From contig CAWFPB010000005.1 of the NCBI GenBank assembly GCA_963817755.1, positions 185,573 through 249,572 on the forward strand: a stretch of 64,000 bases of DNA, given 5' to 3'. Each line of letters begins with the position of its first letter. The first letter of the stretch is position 1. This DNA is from Oleiagrimonas sp963817755. GTDB taxonomy: Bacteria > Pseudomonadota > Gammaproteobacteria > Xanthomonadales > Rhodanobacteraceae. Under the pieces are notes generated by a model. That model worked only from the letters and a program-made list of their open reading frames with translations. It had not been told where the DNA came from and did no database searches. The translations under genes and the position numbers were made by a program. Positions 40,951-49,304 of this stretch are shown here, piece after piece.

Positions 40951-41661
40951 TGTAGGAGCGCCGGGAGGCGCGAACGGGAACGCGGCAAGAACCGATTTTC
41001 GCGGCACGCCCACATCGCGCGCCATCGCGCCTTCCGGCGCTCCTACAAAGGGTAGGAAGGCTTCGGGTTTCTTGTAGGAGCGCTGGAAGGCGCGACCGGC
41101 AACGCGGCAAGATCCGGTTTTCGCGGCACGCCCACACCGCGCGCCATCGCGCCTTCCGGCGCTCCTACAAAGGGTAGGAAGGCTTCGGGTTTCTTGTAGG
41201 AGCGCCGGAAGGCGCGACCGGCAACGCGGCAAGAACCGGTTTTCGCGGCACAGCCCACACCGCGCGCCATCGCGCCTTCCGGCGCTCCTACAAAGGGTAG
41301 GAAGGCTTCGGGTTTCTTGTAGGAGCGCCGGGAGGCGCGATCGGCAACGCGGCAAGATCCGGTCTTCGCGGCACGCCCACACCGCGCGCCATCGCGCCTT
41401 CCGGCGCTCCTACAAAGGGTAGGAAGGCTTCGGGTTTCTTGTAGGAGCGCCGGGAGGCGCGAACGGGAACGCGGCAAGATCCGGTTTTCGCGGCAAGCCC
41501 ACACCGCGCGCCATCGCGCCTTCCGGCGCTCCTACAAAGGGTAGGAAGGCTTCGGGTGTCTTGTAGGAGCGCTGGAAGGCGCGATCGGCAACGCGGCAAG
41601 ATCCGGTCTTCGCGGCACGCCCACACCGCGCGCCATCGCGCCTTCCGGCGCTCCTACAAAG
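40951..41661. repeat. REP/BIME array B: six tandem units of about 122 bp
   Basis: Heads TGTAGGAGCGC begin at 40951, 41073, 41195, 41318, 41440 and 41562, i.e. steps of 122-123 bp. Each unit has a left REP (GTAGGAGCGCYGGRAGGCGC), a linker with GGCAACGCGGCAAGAACCGG and TTTTCGCGGCACGCCCACAC, an inverted right REP (GCGCCTTCCGGCGCTCCTAC) and the spacer AAAGGGTAGGAAGGCTTCGG. Lies between convergent mutM and the minus-strand hypothetical gene. No gene is present. Confidence 0.95.
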
Positions 41662-41684
41662 AATCAGGAAGGCGGACCGCAGGC

Positions 41685-42464
41685 TCAGGCCGGCCAGTCG
41701 AAGCGCACGTGGGTGTTGTTGAACTTCGGATCCTCCAGGCTGCCGCCACGGCGGGCGCGCAGCACCCCGGGCAGGCCTTCGATCTCCAGTTCCTGGCCGT
41801 CGACGAAATGCGCACCCATCACCTGCATCTGCACCAGGCGCATGCACAGCTCGCCGGCGACGTCGGCCCTGTCCAGCGGCACGTTGCGGATGCTTACGTC
41901 CGGGCGCCCGAACTTGCGCATGCCGCGGGTCCGCACCCAGGCCGCATCGCCCGCGGCCTCGTCGTCGTCGTTGCACAGGATCAGCACGTGGTTGCGCGGC
42001 GGCGCGCCGCCCTCGACCATGAAGCGTTCGTTCCAGGACGCACCGTCGAACAGGCTCAGGATCTGCGGGTCGGCCACGGCCACCCCGCCGATGTCCATCA
42101 GCCCGGCGATCACGCCCAGGGTGTCGTTGAGATAGTCCAGGCTGTCCGGATCCTCGATCCGGCCGCGCACGCTGAGCACCTCCGACGACTTGCCCGCGGC
42201 CTCGAACGCGCGCGGATCGTCCTGGCGCAGCAGCGCGCCCAGCGCGCCGTGCAACGGATAGCCTTCCCACTGCTCCAGCGTGGTGCGCGGATAGCGGAAC
42301 AGCTCGATGCCCTCGGGCAGCCCCTTGCTGCCGTGACGCGCGGCGGGGATGCGCAGTTCCTTGTCGAAGGTGCCGAACACGAAGAACAGCAGCACCGCGT
42401 GCTCGTCGCCCTGCTTCCAGTACGGGCGCGGCCAGATGGCGGGAGCGGATCCTTTGCGCGGCAT
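41685..42464 (-). CDS. conserved hypothetical protein, possible tdk operon partner
   Basis: 259 aa, with GAGGA before the ATG at 42464. I do not recognise the family with certainty. Visible features: no signal peptide or membrane segment; a hydrophobic strand HAVLLFFVFGTFDKEL; the central ILSLFDGASWNERFM; an acidic CNDDDEAAGD segment; and VRTRGMRKFGRPDVSIRNVP, a pattern also seen in small conserved bacterial proteins of the DUF4261 kind, which I cannot confirm. It starts 12 nt after the tdk stop on the same strand, so co-transcription is likely. It ends at REP array B. Confidence 0.75.
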   Translation of the reverse strand: MPRKGSAPAIWPRPYWKQGDEHAVLLFFVFGTFDKELRIPAARHGSKGLPEGIELFRYPRTTLEQWEGYPLHGALGALLRQDDPRAFEAAGKSSEVLSVRGRIEDPDSLDYLNDTLGVIAGLMDIGGVAVADPQILSLFDGASWNERFMVEGGAPPRNHVLILCNDDDEAAGDAAWVRTRGMRKFGRPDVSIRNVPLDRADVAGELCMRLVQMQVMGAHFVDGQELEIEGLPGVLRARRGGSLEDPKFNNTHVRFDWPA

Positions 42465-42476
42465 GGCGTTCCTCGT

Positions 42477-43115
42477 TCAGTCCTCGGCGTGCTCACCCAG
42501 CGGCAGCACGCTCTGTTGCAGTTCGACGCGGCCTTCGCCGGTCATGATCTTCTTGAACTCGGCGCGGCTGACCGACACGTAGCGGTCGTTGCCACCGATT
42601 TCCACCTGCGGGCCGTCACTGACCGCGCGGCCCTGCTCGTCCACGCGCACCACCATGATGGCCTTGCGCCCGCTGTGGCAAATGGTCTTGATCTCTTCCA
42701 GGTTGTCGGCCCAGGCCAGCAGGTGCCGGCTGCCTTCGAACAGCTCGCCGCGAAAATCCGTGCGCAGGCCGTAGGCCAGCACCGGGATGCCCAGCTGGTC
42801 GACCACGTCCGACAGCTGCCAGACCTGGGCGCGGGTCAGGAACTGCGCTTCGTCGACCAGCACGCAGTGCAGCTCGCCGCGCCTGGCGATGTCCTCGCGC
42901 ACCATGGCGGCAAGGTCCGCATCGCCGGCAAAGCGCAGCGCGTTGGCCTTCAGGCCGATGCGCGAGGCCACGATACCTTCGCCGTAGCGGTTATCCAGCG
43001 CCGGGGTGAGGATCAGCGTGCGCATGCCGCGCTCGTGGTAGTTGTACGCGCTCTGCAGCAGCGTGGTGGTCTTGCCGGCGTTCATTGCCGAGTAATAGAA
43101 ATACAGTTTGGCCAT
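42477..43115 (-). CDS. tdk: thymidine kinase (type II)
   Basis: 212 aa from the ATG at 43115 (MAKLYFYYSAMNAGKTTTLL). The frame upstream runs into GGGAATGG repeats and is excluded. P-loop SAMNAGKTTT at about 9-18, the catalytic Glu in VLVDEAQFL, GLRTDFRGELF, and the lasso region with DGPQVEIGGNDRYVSVSR. It phosphorylates thymidine with ATP for salvage. Of the four zinc-binding cysteines known in E. coli Tdk only one (ICHSG) is kept: the second is Ser, and the later pair is absent (SVSR in place of SVCR). This may be normal in this lineage. Confidence 0.95.
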   Translation of the reverse strand: MAKLYFYYSAMNAGKTTTLLQSAYNYHERGMRTLILTPALDNRYGEGIVASRIGLKANALRFAGDADLAAMVREDIARRGELHCVLVDEAQFLTRAQVWQLSDVVDQLGIPVLAYGLRTDFRGELFEGSRHLLAWADNLEEIKTICHSGRKAIMVVRVDEQGRAVSDGPQVEIGGNDRYVSVSRAEFKKIMTGEGRVELQQSVLPLGEHAED

Positions 43116-43121
43116 CGGAAT

Positions 43122-43155
43122 GCCGGGAATGGGGAATGGAGAATGGGGAATCGCG
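43122..43155 (+). repeat. GGGAATGG-type purine-rich repeat, copy 4
   Basis: GCCGGGAATGGGGAATGGAG followed by AATGGGGAATCGCG, just upstream of the minus-strand tdk start and in the tdk-rep divergent region. Confidence 0.7.
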
Positions 43156-43248
43156 TCGCATCCCCGAAGCTTCACAGTGTAACGTGGCAGTTGCCGCCTC
43201 AGGGGCTGCTATCCTCGGCGCGCTCGCACCCACCCTGCTCCGATCCCG

Positions 43249-45228
43249 ATGCTCAACCCCCAACAACGTGAAGCCGTCGAGACCTGTGATGCGCCGCTGC
43301 TGGTGCTGGCCGGTGCCGGCTCGGGCAAGACCCGCGTCATCACCGAGAAGATCGCCCACCTGATCGCGCGCCGGCACCTGGCGCCGGGCAAGATCGCGGC
43401 CATCACCTTCACCAACAAGGCCGCGCGCGAGATGCGCGAACGCGTGGGCAAGCTGGTGTCGGCCGAGGCCGCGCAGGCGCTGACCGTGTGCACCTTCCAC
43501 GCGCTGGGCCTGAAGTTCCTGCACATCGAGCACGAGCGCGCCGGCCTGCGCCGCAACTTCTCGGTGCTGGACGCCGACGACACCGGCGCGCTGATCAAGG
43601 AACTGGCCCCGGCCGGGATCAAGCCCGACGCGCTGTGGGCGCTGAAGAACCTGGTCTCGCAGGCCAAGAACGCGGGGCTGTCGCCGGAGGAAGCGGCCGA
43701 CGCCGCGCGCGGCGGGCGCGAACTGGAGGCCGCCGGCATCTACGAGCGCTACCAGCAGCGCCTGGCGGCCTACAACGCGGTCGACTTCGACGACCTGATC
43801 CGCCTGCCGCTGCGCGTGCTCGACGCCGATGCCGAGGCCCGCGCTGGCTGGCAGGAACGCCTGCGCTACCTGCTGGTGGACGAATACCAGGACACCAACG
43901 ACGCGCAGTACCGCCTGCTCAAGCACCTGTCCGGCCCGCGCGGCGCCTTCACCTGCGTGGGCGACGACGACCAGTCGATCTACGCCTGGCGCGGCGCCAA
44001 CCCCGAGAACATCGACCAGCTGGGCGCGGACTACCCGAACCTGAAGATCATCAAGCTCGAGCAGAACTACCGCTGCGCCAAGCGCATCCTGCGCGCCGCC
44101 AACACGCTGATCGCGAACAATCCGCACCAGCACGTGAAGAAGCTGTGGAGCGAGTTGCCCGACGGCCCGCCGATCCGCGTGCTCGAGTGCAAGGACAACG
44201 AGCACGAGGCCGAGCGCATCGCCGCCATCGCCAGCCACCTGGCGACCAAGTACAAGGCGCGCTGGAACGAGTTCGCGATCCTGTACCGCGGCAACTTCCA
44301 GGCGCGTGCGCTGGAGAAGTCCCTGCGCCTGGCCAGCGTGCCCTACCACCTGTCCGGCGCGCTGTCGTTCCTGGACCGCGCCGAGGTCAAGGACGTGCTG
44401 TCCTACCTGCGCCTGGTGGCCAACCCCACCGACGACGCCGCGTTCCTGCGCGTGGTCAATTGCCCCAAGCGCGAGATCGGCGCCACCACGCTGGAAAAGC
44501 TGGGCACGCTGGCGCAGTCGCGGCACATCTCCATGCTGGAGGCCGCGCGCAGCGATGCCGCGCTCAAGGCCCTGGCGCCGCGCCCGGCCGCCGCGCTGGC
44601 CGGCTTCGTGCGCCTGATCGACGGCCTGCGCCAGGAGGCGCGGCATGCGAAAGCCGCCGACCTGGTCGAAGCCGTGCTCGAACGCACCCGCTACGCCGAG
44701 TACCTGGCCGCGCAGACCCCCGAGGCCACCACCCGCGAACGCCGCCTGGGCAACCTGCGCGAGCTGGTCGACTGGTTCCGCGCCATGGGCAAGGACGGCG
44801 GGCGCGCCGGCGACCTGGCCGCGCAACTGGCCCTGCTCTCCCACGCCGACCGCGACGACCCCGGCAACGCGCTGCGCATGATGACGCTGCACGCGGCCAA
44901 GGGACTGGAATTCCGCTTCGTGTTCATCGCCGGCTGCGAGGACGGCACCCTGCCGCACGAAGGCGCCATGGACGAGGGCCGCGTGGACGAGGAGCGGCGC
45001 CTGATGTACGTCGGCATCACCCGCGCCAAGGAACTGCTGACCCTGACCTTCAGCGCGCGCACGCGCCGCTACGGCGAGGTCCAGTCCAACCGCCCCAGCC
45101 GCTTCCTCAAGGAGCTGCCCGAGGCCGAGCTGCACTGGCAGGGCCGCGACCCCGACGCCGACGCCGAGGTCGCCCGCGAAACCGCCGAGTCGCACATCGC
45201 GCGGCTGTCGGCCCTGCTGGGCGACTGA
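43249..45228 (+). CDS. rep: ATP-dependent DNA helicase Rep
   Basis: 659 aa, UvrD/Rep superfamily 1A. Motif I VLAGAGSGKTRVIT (Walker A at about 22-28), Ia AITFTNKAAREMRERVG, II LLVDEYQDTN, III GDDDQSIYAWRGA, IV QNYRC, V MTLHAAKGLEF and VI YVGITRAKELL. N-terminal MLNPQQREAV and a length close to E. coli Rep (673 aa) favour Rep over UvrD (about 720 aa with longer C-terminus). It translocates 3'-5' on ssDNA and clears proteins in front of replication forks. Stand-alone gene followed by REP array C. Confidence 0.93.
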   Translation: MLNPQQREAVETCDAPLLVLAGAGSGKTRVITEKIAHLIARRHLAPGKIAAITFTNKAAREMRERVGKLVSAEAAQALTVCTFHALGLKFLHIEHERAGLRRNFSVLDADDTGALIKELAPAGIKPDALWALKNLVSQAKNAGLSPEEAADAARGGRELEAAGIYERYQQRLAAYNAVDFDDLIRLPLRVLDADAEARAGWQERLRYLLVDEYQDTNDAQYRLLKHLSGPRGAFTCVGDDDQSIYAWRGANPENIDQLGADYPNLKIIKLEQNYRCAKRILRAANTLIANNPHQHVKKLWSELPDGPPIRVLECKDNEHEAERIAAIASHLATKYKARWNEFAILYRGNFQARALEKSLRLASVPYHLSGALSFLDRAEVKDVLSYLRLVANPTDDAAFLRVVNCPKREIGATTLEKLGTLAQSRHISMLEAARSDAALKALAPRPAAALAGFVRLIDGLRQEARHAKAADLVEAVLERTRYAEYLAAQTPEATTRERRLGNLRELVDWFRAMGKDGGRAGDLAAQLALLSHADRDDPGNALRMMTLHAAKGLEFRFVFIAGCEDGTLPHEGAMDEGRVDEERRLMYVGITRAKELLTLTFSARTRRYGEVQSNRPSRFLKELPEAELHWQGRDPDADAEVARETAESHIARLSALLGD

Positions 45229-45250
45229 AGCGCCCGCCTGCCCTTTGCGC

Positions 45251-45571
45251 GATGGCGCGCGGTGGTGCGCTGGCCGCGAAAACCGGTTCTTGCCGCGTTG
45301 CCGTTCGCGACCTTCCCGGCGCTCCCACAAGTGAACCCGCAGCCTTCCCTATCTTTGTGGGAGCGCTGGAAGGCGCGATGGCGCGCGATGTGGGCTTGCC
45401 GCGAAACCGGGTCTTGCCGCGTCACCGTTCGCGCCTTCCGGCGCTCCCAGTAACCGGATGCATTCCTATCCTTTGTAGGAGCGCCGGAAGGCGCGATGGC
45501 GCGCGGGGGGGCTGGCCGCGAAGACCGGGTCTGCCGCGTTCGGTTCGCGCCTCCCGGCGCTCCTACAAAAA
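45251..45571. repeat. REP/BIME array C (rep - AI-2E gene intergenic)
   Basis: About two and a half units of inverted REP pairs, read mainly in the opposite orientation to array B: GCGATGGCGCGCGGTGGTGC, GAAAACCGGTTCTTGCCGCG and ends GGCGCTCCCACAAG or GGCGCTCCTACAAAA. Between convergent genes, no CDS. Confidence 0.9.
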
Positions 45572-45585
45572 ACCCGGCAGCGCGC

Positions 45586-46611
45586 TCAGACCAGCCCGGC
45601 CTTCTCCAGCTCGCTCTTCAGGTACGCGTAATAGATCGGCGCCACGATCAGCCCGGCCAGGCCGAAGGCCGCCTCCATCACCAGCATCGCCACCAGCAGT
45701 TCCCAGGCGCGGGCGCGGATGCGGTGGCCGACGATGTGGGCGTTGAGGAAGTACTCCAGCTTGTGGATGGCGATCAGGAACACCAGCGCCGCGATGCCCG
45801 TGCCCAGCGACACCGACAGCGCCACGATGGTGATGATGGTGTTGGACACCAGGTTGCCGATCACCGGCAGCAGGCCGGCGATGAAGGTCACCAGCACCAG
45901 GGTCTTGGCCAGCGGCAGGTGCACCCCGAACAGCGGCAGCGCGCCGAGCAGGAACAGCGCCGTGAACGCGGTGTTGACCAGCGAGATGCGCACCTGGGCG
46001 AACACGATGTCGTGGAACGAGACGGCCAGCCGCTCGGCGCGCTCGGCCAGTGCCTCGGCCAGCGGCCCGCCCTCGCCGTGCGGACGCACGTGGCTGAGCG
46101 CGATCACCGCGCCCAGCACCAGGCCGATCAGGATGTGCACCAGCAGCCGCGCCGCTTCCTTGCCAGCCAGCTGCAGCGTGCCGGTGTGCGCCTGCAGCCA
46201 GTTCAGCGCGTTGTTGCGCAGGTCGTCGACGCTGTCGGGCAGATGGTCGACCACCCACGGCGGCAATTGCTGGCGTGCCTTGTCCACCAGCGGCATCACC
46301 TGCTGGCTCCAGAAATCCTGCGGGTTGCCCAGCTCGGCGTGCAGCACCGAGATCGTGCCCAGCACTGCCAGCGCCAGCAGGCCGACCAGCAGCGCCGCCA
46401 GCACGGTGACCACGATCCAGCGCGCGCGGTTGCGGCTGCCGATCCAGCGCCGCTGCAACAGGCCGGTCGCGGTGACGATCAGTTCGTACACCAGCAACCC
46501 GGCCAGCAGCGCCGGCAGCAGGTGCAGCGTGAGCACCAGCAGCAACGAGACCGCCGCCAGCACGAAGCTGGTCAGGGTGATCTGGCGATGGGACAGGGCG
46601 ATCGATTGCAT
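45586..46611 (-). CDS. AI-2E family (PerM/TqsA-like) membrane protein
   Basis: 341 aa from the ATG at 46611. About seven or eight membrane helices arranged as in PF01594: two N-terminal helices, a central soluble stretch (QQVMPLVDKARQQLPPWVVDHL), then LVHILIGLVLGAVIAL and the C-terminal core with LPLFGVHLPLAKTLVLVTFI, GLLPVIGNLVSN, TIITIVALSVSLG and EYFLNAHIVGHRI. Members export AI-2-like compounds or act as Na+/H+ antiporters. The role here is undetermined. Divergent from the acid phosphatase gene. Confidence 0.9.
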   Translation of the reverse strand: MQSIALSHRQITLTSFVLAAVSLLLVLTLHLLPALLAGLLVYELIVTATGLLQRRWIGSRNRARWIVVTVLAALLVGLLALAVLGTISVLHAELGNPQDFWSQQVMPLVDKARQQLPPWVVDHLPDSVDDLRNNALNWLQAHTGTLQLAGKEAARLLVHILIGLVLGAVIALSHVRPHGEGGPLAEALAERAERLAVSFHDIVFAQVRISLVNTAFTALFLLGALPLFGVHLPLAKTLVLVTFIAGLLPVIGNLVSNTIITIVALSVSLGTGIAALVFLIAIHKLEYFLNAHIVGHRIRARAWELLVAMLVMEAAFGLAGLIVAPIYYAYLKSELEKAGLV

Positions 46612-46759
46612 GAGGCGGGGATTCCTCCGATGGACCGGCAGTCTGTCAGCGGCGCACGCGCAAGACCAGTCCCGTGCGTCACGCGGGCTGTCACGACGCT
46701 GTCGTACACTTTGCCGAGACTCGCCGTTCCGGCGTGAACCACAAGCCAACGGAGTATCC

Positions 46760-47689
46760 ATGAGGCACGTCCTTTCCCTGCTCGCCGGCCTGCTGCTGGC
46801 GGGCTGCGCCGCCACCACCCCGCGTCCGGCCCCCGCCCCGCACCCGGCGCCTGCTGCGCCGGCGGTTGCCGCCGCGCCGGCGCCCAAGGCCCAACCCGCC
46901 GGCCCCGGTCCCGACGACCTGCTGCAGGCCACCGTGTGGTCGCAACTGGCGGTCGAGCACGACCTGGTCTACCGCGAGATCTACCACGTCGCCCAGCAGA
47001 AGCTGCTGCACGCGCTGCACGACAAGCGCTGGGACGCCCTGCCGCACGACGAGCGCCACGGTTCCGTGCGCGGCCTCAAGCCGGCGGTGATCCTGGACGT
47101 GGACGAAACCGTGCTGGACAACAGTCCCTACCAGGCGCGACTGGTGCGCTATCACCAGAACTACAACGAGGCCACCTGGGGCGCCTGGGTGAAAGAGGAA
47201 AAGGCCCGCGCCCTGCCCGGCGCGCTGGCCTTCACCCGGTTCGCCGCGCGCCACGGCATCCGCGTGTTCTATCTCTCCAACCGCTCGCAGGACCTGGACA
47301 AGGCCACCCTGGACAACCTGCGCAAGCTCGGCTTCCCGGTCCAGGGGAACGCGTTCCTGGGCCTGGGCACCTACGTGAAGGGCTGCGAGCTGATCGGCTC
47401 GCAAAAGACCTGCCGGCGCGAGCTGATCGGCCGCAAGTACCGCGTGCTGATGCAGTTCGGCGACCAGGTCGGCGATTTCGTGACCGTGCTCAGCAACACC
47501 CCGTCCGGCCGCCGCAAGGCCATCGAGCCGTACATCCAATGGATCGGCCAGCGCTGGTTCGTGCTGCCCAACCCCATGTACGGCTCCTGGGAGCCGGCCC
47601 TGTTCGACAACGTGTGGGAGCAGCCGGCCACGGTACGGCGCAAGGACAAGATCGATGCGCTGCGCACGGATGAACCTACAAAACAGTGA
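46760..47689 (+). CDS. class C acid phosphatase lipoprotein, e(P4)-like
   Basis: 309 aa. Lipoprotein signal with lipobox LLLAGC (Cys16), followed by a Pro/Ala-rich linker of about 40 residues. The catalytic domain has the DDDD/HAD motif ILDVDETVLDN (Asp113, Asp115), FYLSNRSQD as motif II, and QFGDQVGDF with the metal-binding acidic residues. Family: outer-membrane lipoprotein e(P4) (5'-nucleotide/NMN phosphatase). It dephosphorylates nucleotides or other phosphomonoesters at the outer membrane, a nutrient-scavenging function. GGAG lies 6 nt before the ATG. The longer frame upstream is antisense to the AI-2E gene and not used. Confidence 0.92.
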   Translation: MRHVLSLLAGLLLAGCAATTPRPAPAPHPAPAAPAVAAAPAPKAQPAGPGPDDLLQATVWSQLAVEHDLVYREIYHVAQQKLLHALHDKRWDALPHDERHGSVRGLKPAVILDVDETVLDNSPYQARLVRYHQNYNEATWGAWVKEEKARALPGALAFTRFAARHGIRVFYLSNRSQDLDKATLDNLRKLGFPVQGNAFLGLGTYVKGCELIGSQKTCRRELIGRKYRVLMQFGDQVGDFVTVLSNTPSGRRKAIEPYIQWIGQRWFVLPNPMYGSWEPALFDNVWEQPATVRRKDKIDALRTDEPTKQ

Positions 47690-47746
47690 GTTATAGCGTA
47701 AACCTTGTGTCTTGCCTTAACTTTGCAGGCCGGCTAAGCTGAATCC

Positions 47747-47833
47747 GCCGTCGGGATACGCGCTTCCCGCCGGCCATTTCCCTACCGGCTTGTTTCCGGA
47801 TCGCCCCGCGCCAGGACCGGCGCGGGGTTTTTT
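47747..47833 (+). ncRNA. candidate small RNA between phosphatase gene and REP array D
   Basis: TTGCCT (47712-47717), a 17-nt spacer and TAAGCT (47735-47740) could form a sigma-70 promoter. A transcript from about 47747 would contain a 5-bp hairpin (GCCGG/CCGGC, 47769-47789) with a pyrimidine-rich loop and end at the strong terminator at 47804-47833, about 87 nt in all. Alternatively the region is just the 3' UTR of the phosphatase gene. Confidence 0.25.
47804..47833 (+). terminator. rho-independent terminator
   Basis: Perfect 9-bp stem CCCCGCGCC / GGCGCGGGG with a 6-nt loop AGGACC and a TTTTTT tail, 115 nt after the acid phosphatase stop. Confidence 0.88.
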
Positions 47834-47864
47834 CATGCCCGCCGCCGAAGGCTTCCGGCTTCCC

Positions 47865-48110
47865 TGTAGGAGCGCCGGGAGGCGAGACCGGAGGGAATGC
47901 CTTTGGTGCGATCGGGAACGCGGCAAGACCCGGTTTTCGCGGCACGCCCACATCGCGCGCCATCGCGCCTTCCGGCGCTCCTACAAAGGCTAGGAAGGGC
48001 TCCGGGTTCCCTGTAGGAGCGCCGGGAGGCGCGATCGGGAACGCGGCAAGAACCGGTTTTCGCGGCACGCCCACATCGCGCGCCATCGCGCCTTCCGGCG
48101 CTCCTACAAA
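47865..48110. repeat. REP/BIME array D (two units)
   Basis: Units start at 47865 and about 48011. The first has the longer linker with GGAGGGAATGCCTTTGGTGC. Right halves end GGCGCTCCTACAAAGG. It lies between two plus-strand genes, after the terminator at 47833. Confidence 0.92.
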
Positions 48111-48223
48111 GGGTAGGAAGGGCTTTGTGGGCCCATGACTTGCGACCTTGTGCCGAATCTCACTTGCCTCGGCAATGATGGAGCCTCTACGCTGCCCTTC
48201 TACCTTCCCAGGAGTTCGCTCGC

Positions 48224-49204
48224 ATGATCCAGATCCGATCCCGCTGGCTGGTCGCCGCTTCCGCCGTCGCCCTGTTGGCTGCCTGCGGCAAGAGCGACCA
48301 CTCGCCGGCCTCGCCCACGGCCAGCGCCAGCCCGGCCAAGACCGTGCTCACCACCGTGCAGCTGTTCAAGCAGGGCGATTTCGACGGTCTGATGAAGCAC
48401 ATCCTGCCGCCGGCCCAGTACCAGCGCATGCGTGCCGAGTGGAAGGCCAAGCACGGCAACATCAAGCACATCAGCGATGCCGACCGCCAGAAGTTCGCCC
48501 AAGGCATGACGCAGCTGACCGAGCCCGATGCCGAACAGAAGATCTGGGCCAAGGTGCAGCCGCAACTGGCGCAGGCCAGCAAGAAGTACCAGGCGCAGGT
48601 GCCGCTCATGGTCGGCATGGGCCAGGTCATGATGGACACCAAGATCAGCAACTCCAAGCAACTTTCGGCCGACCAGAAGAAGCAGGCCACCCATGTCGTC
48701 GATGCCGTCGGCGGCTGGGCACAGAAAAACGACTGGACCAATCCCGACAAGCTCAAGCAGGCCATCGGCGTGGTCACCGACACCGCGCGCAAACTGGACA
48801 TCAAGACCCTGGACCAGGCCGTGAAGCTGAACTACGACCAGGCCATGAAGCGCTACACCACGGGCTGGAATGGCATCAAGCGGATCCTCGACATCTACGG
48901 CCTGTCCGTGGACAAGACCCTGGATTCGGCCACCGCCAAGACCCTCAGCAGCGATGCGCACACCGCCACGGTACGGATCGGCTACACCCTGCTGGGCAAG
49001 CCGCAGGAGCTGACCGTCGACCTGATCAAGATCGACGGCCGCTGGTACGACAAGGACCTGCTCGACCACTGGCGCAAGGCCCTGGACGAGGGCAGCAAGC
49101 CCGCCTCCGCCGCCACCACGTCCGCGTCGGCCCCGGCCAGCGCATCCAGCGCCCGGCCCGCGCCGGCCGCGCCGGCCGCCAAGAACGCCGCCAGCGCGCA
49201 CTGA
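48224..49204 (+). CDS. lipoprotein of unknown function
   Basis: 326 aa with AGGAG 10 nt before the ATG. Signal peptide with lipobox LLAAC (Cys21, followed by GKS, so probably sorted to the outer membrane). The mature part is mostly alpha-helical and Lys/Gln rich, without cysteines. A C-terminal segment TVRIGYTLLGKPQELTVDLIKIDGRWYD looks like the beta-sheet of a lumazine-binding/NTF2-like fold. The last 45 residues are a low-complexity Ala/Ser/Pro tail. No specific function can be given. Followed after 100 nt by plsB in the same direction. Confidence 0.72.
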   Translation: MIQIRSRWLVAASAVALLAACGKSDHSPASPTASASPAKTVLTTVQLFKQGDFDGLMKHILPPAQYQRMRAEWKAKHGNIKHISDADRQKFAQGMTQLTEPDAEQKIWAKVQPQLAQASKKYQAQVPLMVGMGQVMMDTKISNSKQLSADQKKQATHVVDAVGGWAQKNDWTNPDKLKQAIGVVTDTARKLDIKTLDQAVKLNYDQAMKRYTTGWNGIKRILDIYGLSVDKTLDSATAKTLSSDAHTATVRIGYTLLGKPQELTVDLIKIDGRWYDKDLLDHWRKALDEGSKPASAATTSASAPASASSARPAPAAPAAKNAASAH

Positions 49205-49291
49205 GGCCCGTCCCCGAAGGCCGGCATGCCGTGACCCCGGCATGCCGGCTCCCGGTCGCCCCGCAGGGCGGCCAATCCGGGCCATCCCAAG

Positions 49292-49297
49292 TACAAT
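49292..49297 (+). promoter_or_regulatory. possible -10 box of plsB
   Basis: TACAAT, 8 nt before the plsB ATG. If used, transcription would start at or next to the start codon and give a leaderless mRNA, consistent with the lack of a Shine-Dalgarno sequence. No good -35 is seen. Confidence 0.25.
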
Positions 49298-49304
49298 AGC
49301 GGTC

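Noticed and set aside
41043..41626. Open frames with repeating peptides (MWACRE..., RSRLPALLQ..., SAGRRDGARCG) across 40.9-64 kb intergenic regions
   Set aside because: They are translations of the REP/BIME units in different frames, start at every repeat and show no conserved domain.
40951..41661. CRISPR array suggested by regular 122-bp spacing
   Set aside because: The repeated part is nearly the whole unit, spacers are not unique, the repeats are inverted REP pairs and no cas genes are present.
45719..46759. Upstream extension of the acid phosphatase frame
   Set aside because: It is antisense to the AI-2E membrane protein gene, and a lipoprotein signal begins at 46760.
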